Shown here one piece after another: positions 12,585 through 15,670 of a DNA stretch of 15,670 bases. The stretch lies in the NCBI GenBank assembly GCA_037444005.1, contig JBBING010000054.1, forward strand, positions 1 to 15,670, given 5' to 3'. The stretch is from DATLZC01 sp037444005. GTDB lineage: Bacteria; Chloroflexota; Dehalococcoidia; DSTF01; JACRBR01. The translations under genes were made by a program, and so were the position numbers. Below the pieces are notes generated by a model. The model was not told the origin of the DNA and made no database searches. It saw only the letters and a program-made list of their open reading frames with translations. The first letter of the stretch is position 1, and each line of letters starts with the position of its first letter.

Positions 12585-13859
12585 TCAGCCGCCGTTGCCG
12601 TTCTTGCCGTTCCTGCCGTTGGACGGCGGCGGGGGCGGCAGCTTCTTCACCCGGAGTTTGCGGATACGCCGGCCGGCGACCGAGAGGACCTGAAGGCTGA
12701 GGCCGTCGGCCTGGAATTCGTCGCCGGGCGCAGGCACCTTCCCCAGGTGGTGGTAGACGAAGCCTCCGATGGTGTCGTAGTCCTCGCTCTCGAGGTCGAG
12801 GTCGAAGAGGTCGTTCACCGCGTCGAGGCTGACGCGGGCGTCCACGATGGCCTCGTCCTCCGAGACCCGCTCGATGGTCGCCTCCTCGACGTCGTATTCG
12901 TCCTGGATCTCGCCCACGATCTCTTCGAGCAAGTCCTCGATGGTGACGAGCCCCGCCGTGCCGCCGTATTCGTCGACCACGATGGCGATGTGCACGCGGC
13001 TGTTCCTGAGCTCGGCGAGCAGCTCGTCGACCCGCTTGGATTCGGGCACGAAGTGCGGGGGTCGCATGATCTCGCGAATCGGCGCCCGTTTGCCCTGCGC
13101 CAGCAGCTTGATGAGGTCTTTGGCGTAGACGACGCCGACGATGTTGTCGATGGTGTCCTCGTATACGGGGATGCGGCTGTAGCCTCGGGTCGTGATGAGC
13201 CGCAGCACGTCGTCGAGGCTGGCGTCCACGTCGGCCGCGACGATGTCGATCCGGGGGACCATGATCTCGCGCGCCGTCCGGTCCGCGAGGTGGATGACGC
13301 CGCGGATCATCTCGCGTTCCTCTTCTTCGATGGGGGCGCCGGTCTCTTCGAGCTCGACCAGGCGGAGCAGCTCTTCGGTGTCCTCGGCCGCGACCGTGGG
13401 CCGCATCCGGGCGAGGAGCCGCCGGAGAAGCCAGGGCGGCAGGCCGAACACGGCGCGGAGCGCGTCGACGAATGGCGACAGGCGCCTCGTCCATCGGTCG
13501 GGGTCGCGGGAGACGACGAGGCGAGGGAGCGCCTCGATGAGCGCGAGGGCGGCAAGCGCTGAGAGCATGGTCAGCGCCAGCGCCAGCCACGTGCGCTCGA
13601 TGTGGCGCAGGACCAGAAACACGCCGACGCCTGTCGCGAGGACGACGGCGAGGTTGCGGGCGACGGACAGGGCGCCCATGAGGAGGTGGCGCTCTTCGAT
13701 GTACGCATGGAGGGCGTCGGGCTGGGCGCCGCGGGCGGCGAGGGCGCGCGCCCGCGCGCGGCTGATGCCCACGACCCCGGCTTCAGCCGCCGCCACCACG
13801 GAGAGTAGCGCCGCGGCGAGGACGAGCAGGAAGACCCCCACCCAACTATCGGGTTCCAA
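12585..13859 (-). CDS. CorC/HlyC-family (CNNM-like) CBS transporter protein
   Basis: A 424-residue inner-membrane protein of the DUF21-CBS-CorC_HlyC architecture, implicated in Mg2+/Co2+ transport or homeostasis in bacterial relatives. DUF21 covers about residues 1-140 with hydrophobic segments near 8-30, 62-84 and 90-112. Two CBS repeats follow at about 195-255 (MVPRIDIVAAD start) and 265-320 (HIAIVVDEYGGTAGLVT), then a CorC_HlyC domain at about 330-408. The C-terminus is a low-complexity tail of seven prolines with one leucine upstream, then Asn/Gly/Lys repeats. The start is TTG at 13859, 8 nt after the glmU stop, with AGGGAG about 12 bases upstream; GTG at residue 7 is an alternative. The close spacing places it in the glmU operon. 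Annotations as hemolysin in this family are historical and should not be trusted. Confidence 0.92.
   Translation of the reverse strand: MEPDSWVGVFLLVLAAALLSVVAAAEAGVVGISRARARALAARGAQPDALHAYIEERHLLMGALSVARNLAVVLATGVGVFLVLRHIERTWLALALTMLSALAALALIEALPRLVVSRDPDRWTRRLSPFVDALRAVFGLPPWLLRRLLARMRPTVAAEDTEELLRLVELEETGAPIEEEEREMIRGVIHLADRTAREIMVPRIDIVAADVDASLDDVLRLITTRGYSRIPVYEDTIDNIVGVVYAKDLIKLLAQGKRAPIREIMRPPHFVPESKRVDELLAELRNSRVHIAIVVDEYGGTAGLVTIEDLLEEIVGEIQDEYDVEEATIERVSEDEAIVDARVSLDAVNDLFDLDLESEDYDTIGGFVYHHLGKVPAPGDEFQADGLSLQVLSVAGRRIRKLRVKKLPPPPPSNGRNGKNGNGG
12591..12620 (-). repeat. Short tandem repeat encoding the Asn/Gly-rich tail
   Basis: On the plus strand the unit GCCGTT recurs with 3-nt spacers (GCCGTT at 12591, 12597, 12606 and 12615). 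Translated on the minus strand it gives the NGxNGxNG tail of the CBS protein. Such arrays are prone to slippage, so tail length may vary among strains. Confidence 0.5.
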
Positions 13860-13867
13860 CGAGCCGT

Positions 13868-15235
13868 TCAGCTCCCTTCTTCACCCGCGAGGTCGCGGAT
13901 GCGGGCCGGCGCGCCCACGGCGAGCTTGCCGTCCGGCACGTCGCGGTTGACGACGGAGCCGGCGGCCGTCCGCGCGTTCCTGCCCACGCGCACCGGCGCC
14001 ACGAGCATGGTGTCACTGCCGATGAAGGCGCCGTCGCCGATCACGGTGCGGTGCTTCCGCACCCCGTCGAAGTTGCAGGTGATGGTTCCGGCGCCGATGT
14101 TCACGTCCTCGCCCACGTCGGCGTCTCCCAGATAGCTGAAGTGCCCCATTTTCGTGTTTCGGCCGACGCGTGAATTCTTTATCTCCGCGAAGTTCCCTAC
14201 GTGGACCCCGCGGCAGAGGTAGGCTCCCGGGCGCAGGTGGCTGTACGGCCCGCAGTCGACGTCGTCCTCGAGCGTGGCCTCTTCCACCACCGAGAGCTCG
14301 ATCCGGCAGCGGTCGCCCACCACGCTGTCGCGGACGACGCTGCCCGGCCCGATGCGCGCGTCCGTCCCGATGCGCGTCTTCCCCGCCAGCGTGACGTGCG
14401 GGCCGATGACGCTGTCCTGTCCGATGGTGACGTCGGCGTCGATGTAGACGGTCGGTGGGTCGATGAGGGTGACGCCGTTGAGCATGTGGAACCGCCGGAT
14501 GCGGTCCCGCATGATGCGGTCGGCTTCGGCCAGCTCCACGCGGTCGTTGACGCCCAGCGCCTCCGTGGGGTCGTCTGCGACGACGACGGCGATACGGGAC
14601 CCTTCGCGCGACGCCAGACCGATGAGGTGCGTGAGGTAGTACTCGCCCTTGGGACTGCTCGGGATCGCCGCGAGCCGCGGCCACAGCCACGACCCGCGAA
14701 AGCAGTACATCCCCGCGTTGATTTCCCCCCCGGCGCCTTCCCCCGGTTCGAGGTCGGATGCCTCGACGATGTCGAGCACGCGCCCCTCGGCGTCGCGCCG
14801 GACGCGGCCGTAGGCGCGTGCGTCGTCGACGATGGCGGTGAGCAGCGTCACGTCGGCGTCCAACTCGAGGTGCGCCGCCATCATGCGGCGGAGGGTCTCG
14901 GGGCGGGTCAGGGGGACGTCGCCGTGGAGCACGAGAAGGTGCTCGGCGTCGCGGGCGGCGCTCTCCGCCTGAGCCAGCGCGTGCCCTGTGCCGAGCTGCT
15001 CCCGTTGACGCAGGGGCTCGGCGTCGCCCGCGAGCGCTTCGGCGACGGTGTCGGCGCCGTGACCGACGACCGCGAGGACGCGGGAACAGCCGGCCTCGCG
15101 CGCCGCCCGGGCGACGTGTACGACCATGGGGACGCCTGCGACCGGATGGAGCACCTTAGGCAGGCGCGACTTCATCCGCGTCCCCTGGCCCGCGGCCAGG
15201 ACCACGGCAGTCCAGCGGTCGGAGGTCAGCGCCAT
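13868..15235 (-). CDS. glmU: Bifunctional UDP-GlcNAc pyrophosphorylase / GlcN-1-P acetyltransferase
   Basis: This enzyme makes UDP-N-acetylglucosamine in two steps: acetylation of glucosamine-1-phosphate by the C-terminal domain and uridylylation by the N-terminal domain. The product feeds peptidoglycan and other glycans. At 455 residues it matches the E. coli length. The nucleotide-binding signature LAAGQGTRMKS is at 13-23, followed by LPKVLHPVAG. The left-handed beta-helix hexapeptides run from about 255 to 435, with acetyl-transfer residues Arg335 (LRPGA), Lys353 (EIKNS) and His365 (GHFSYLG). I chose ATG 15235; an in-frame GTG at 15370 would add 45 low-complexity residues and lies too close to the promoter. 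The chosen ATG has no ribosome binding site of its own, and a short upstream ORF overlaps it. First major gene of the operon with corC and rarA. Confidence 0.96.
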   Translation of the reverse strand: MALTSDRWTAVVLAAGQGTRMKSRLPKVLHPVAGVPMVVHVARAAREAGCSRVLAVVGHGADTVAEALAGDAEPLRQREQLGTGHALAQAESAARDAEHLLVLHGDVPLTRPETLRRMMAAHLELDADVTLLTAIVDDARAYGRVRRDAEGRVLDIVEASDLEPGEGAGGEINAGMYCFRGSWLWPRLAAIPSSPKGEYYLTHLIGLASREGSRIAVVVADDPTEALGVNDRVELAEADRIMRDRIRRFHMLNGVTLIDPPTVYIDADVTIGQDSVIGPHVTLAGKTRIGTDARIGPGSVVRDSVVGDRCRIELSVVEEATLEDDVDCGPYSHLRPGAYLCRGVHVGNFAEIKNSRVGRNTKMGHFSYLGDADVGEDVNIGAGTITCNFDGVRKHRTVIGDGAFIGSDTMLVAPVRVGRNARTAAGSVVNRDVPDGKLAVGAPARIRDLAGEEGS

Positions 15236-15321
15236 GGCGTGCGAGGGGCGGCGAGAACGGCCGGCCGGCGGGGAAGGCGGGCGCCTCGAGATGGGGGATG
15301 GTCGTCTTGTGGTTCGAGCAC
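15226..15321 (-). CDS. Putative 31-residue leader peptide overlapping glmU start
   Basis: GGAGG (15331-15327) sits five bases before GTG 15321. The frame runs 31 codons and ends in TGA inside ATGGCGCTGA, seven bases past the first base of glmU. The peptide is Pro/Arg/Ala-rich with no recognisable domain. Because glmU lacks its own ribosome binding site, ribosomes finishing this frame could restart there. This is inferred from geometry only; codon usage gives little support either way. Confidence 0.35.
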   Translation of the reverse strand: MLEPQDDHPPSRGARLPRRPAVLAAPRTPWR

Positions 15322-15399
15322 AGGCACCTCCGGCCCGTCCGTCAGCGCCCGGCGTTCCGGGCGTGTCCACATCTACAGGACCGGACCGAAGTCGGGATC

Positions 15400-15429
15400 A
15401 TCCTACCGATGGTCTTCCGAGGGTGTCAA
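15400..15429 (-). promoter_or_regulatory. Sigma70-like promoter of the glmU operon
   Basis: On the minus strand a perfect TTGACA (15429-15424) and TAGGAT (15405-15400) are separated by 18 bp. Transcription should start near 15393, giving a leader of roughly 158 nt before the glmU ATG, long enough to hold the small leader ORF. Confidence 0.7.
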
Positions 15430-15639
15430 GAATCGCTCGCCTTCGCTCTCATCGGGTGGACGGACTCGCTGGAATACGGAGGCAGACGGCCCGTCGTAGA
15501 CGACGCGAAAGTCACGAGTATCGGCCGGTCGCCGCCGATCGCCAAGCCCGTTCAACCCGCCATCTCGCATCGACGCCTCCACCTCGGCTCCACCGCATAT
15601 CTCTGGGGGGCCGCCGCGAGTAGCGTTCCGTTTTTTCAT
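15403..15639 (-). CDS. Possible small hypothetical protein upstream of glmU
   Basis: A 78-residue open frame beginning ATG-AAA-AAA-CGG with no clear ribosome binding site. Its second half (RDFRVVYDGPSASVFQRV region) looks less like low-complexity shadow sequence than most spurious frames here. Its 3' end overlaps the glmU promoter, and its third codon positions are less GC-rich than those of the confident genes. I recognise no family. The remainder of 15371-15670 shows no other feature. Confidence 0.22.
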   Translation of the reverse strand: MKKRNATRGGPPEICGGAEVEASMRDGGLNGLGDRRRPADTRDFRVVYDGPSASVFQRVRPPDESEGERFLTPSEDHR

Positions 15640-15670
15640 GGTAGAGGGGAGTAGGCCTCTAAACAGTAAG

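Noticed and set aside
15236..15370. N-terminal extension of GlmU to GTG 15370.
   Set aside because: The extra 45 residues are low-complexity, the family starts just before LAAGxGTRM, and the GTG lies about 23 nt from the predicted transcription start without a ribosome binding site.
14201..15499. A 432-codon plus-strand frame opposite glmU.
   Set aside because: glmU is complete with catalytic residues on the other strand; this frame is rich in Val, Asp, Arg and Ala and shows no domain.

Overview
This is a high-GC bacterial window holding twelve confident protein genes, one strong riboswitch and a cluster of intergenic palindromic repeats. Nine genes lie on the plus strand (positions 168-10860). 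Three lie on the minus strand (15235 back to 11164) and converge on the plus-strand genes near 11.1 kb. Most starts have GGAGG-type ribosome binding sites, and several transcripts begin from sigma70-like promoters with 17-18 bp spacers. The repeat family, the gene mix (tandem family III CoA-transferases, nitronate monooxygenase-like protein, benzaldehyde-lyase-like enzyme) and the GC content suggest an uncultured soil, marine or subsurface lineage. Chloroflexota (Dehalococcoidia-like) is my best guess, with Methylomirabilota/Rokubacteria as the alternative. This assignment is an impression, not a demonstration.

Layout. 71-1122: a promoter drives a four-cluster ferredoxin and a dUTPase. 1141-1998: a near-consensus promoter and an aquaporin whose selectivity filter reads like plant TIP channels. 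2050-2900: a fluoride riboswitch controls crcB (fluoride channel) and a DUF190 gene; this is the clearest regulatory unit in the window. 3001-4191: a nitronate monooxygenase-like flavoprotein ending in a strong hairpin. 4311-7778: two adjacent family III CoA-transferases and an SDR dehydrogenase. The first transferase lacks the catalytic aspartate and the second appears to keep it, which suggests one heteromeric enzyme of the BbsE/BbsF type. 7779-8273: two 130-bp palindromic repeats, two extra half-units and a probable promoter. 8274-9923: a ThDP enzyme close to benzaldehyde lyase. 9960-10860: an alpha/beta hydrolase that has no ordinary start codon where its N-terminus should be. 10861-11163: a gene-free convergence zone with a compact multi-branched inverted-repeat structure and a 16-bp terminator-like hairpin. 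15429-11164, minus strand: a promoter, a possible 31-codon leader ORF, glmU, a CorC/CNNM-type CBS protein and rarA, apparently one operon.

How the genes fit together. The riboswitch-crcB-DUF190 unit is fluoride resistance. The CoA-transferase pair, SDR and ThDP lyase may belong to a catabolic route that activates organic acids to CoA thioesters, oxidises them and cleaves C-C bonds, but the substrate cannot be read from the sequence. glmU (cell-wall precursor), corC and rarA (replication-fork maintenance) are housekeeping. I see no CRISPR array, prophage, transposase, rRNA or tRNA. The items most worth a second look are the riboswitch switching geometry, the asymmetric CoA-transferase pair, the 88-nt folded element at 10884-10971, the leader ORF overlapping the glmU start, and the hydrolase without a start.
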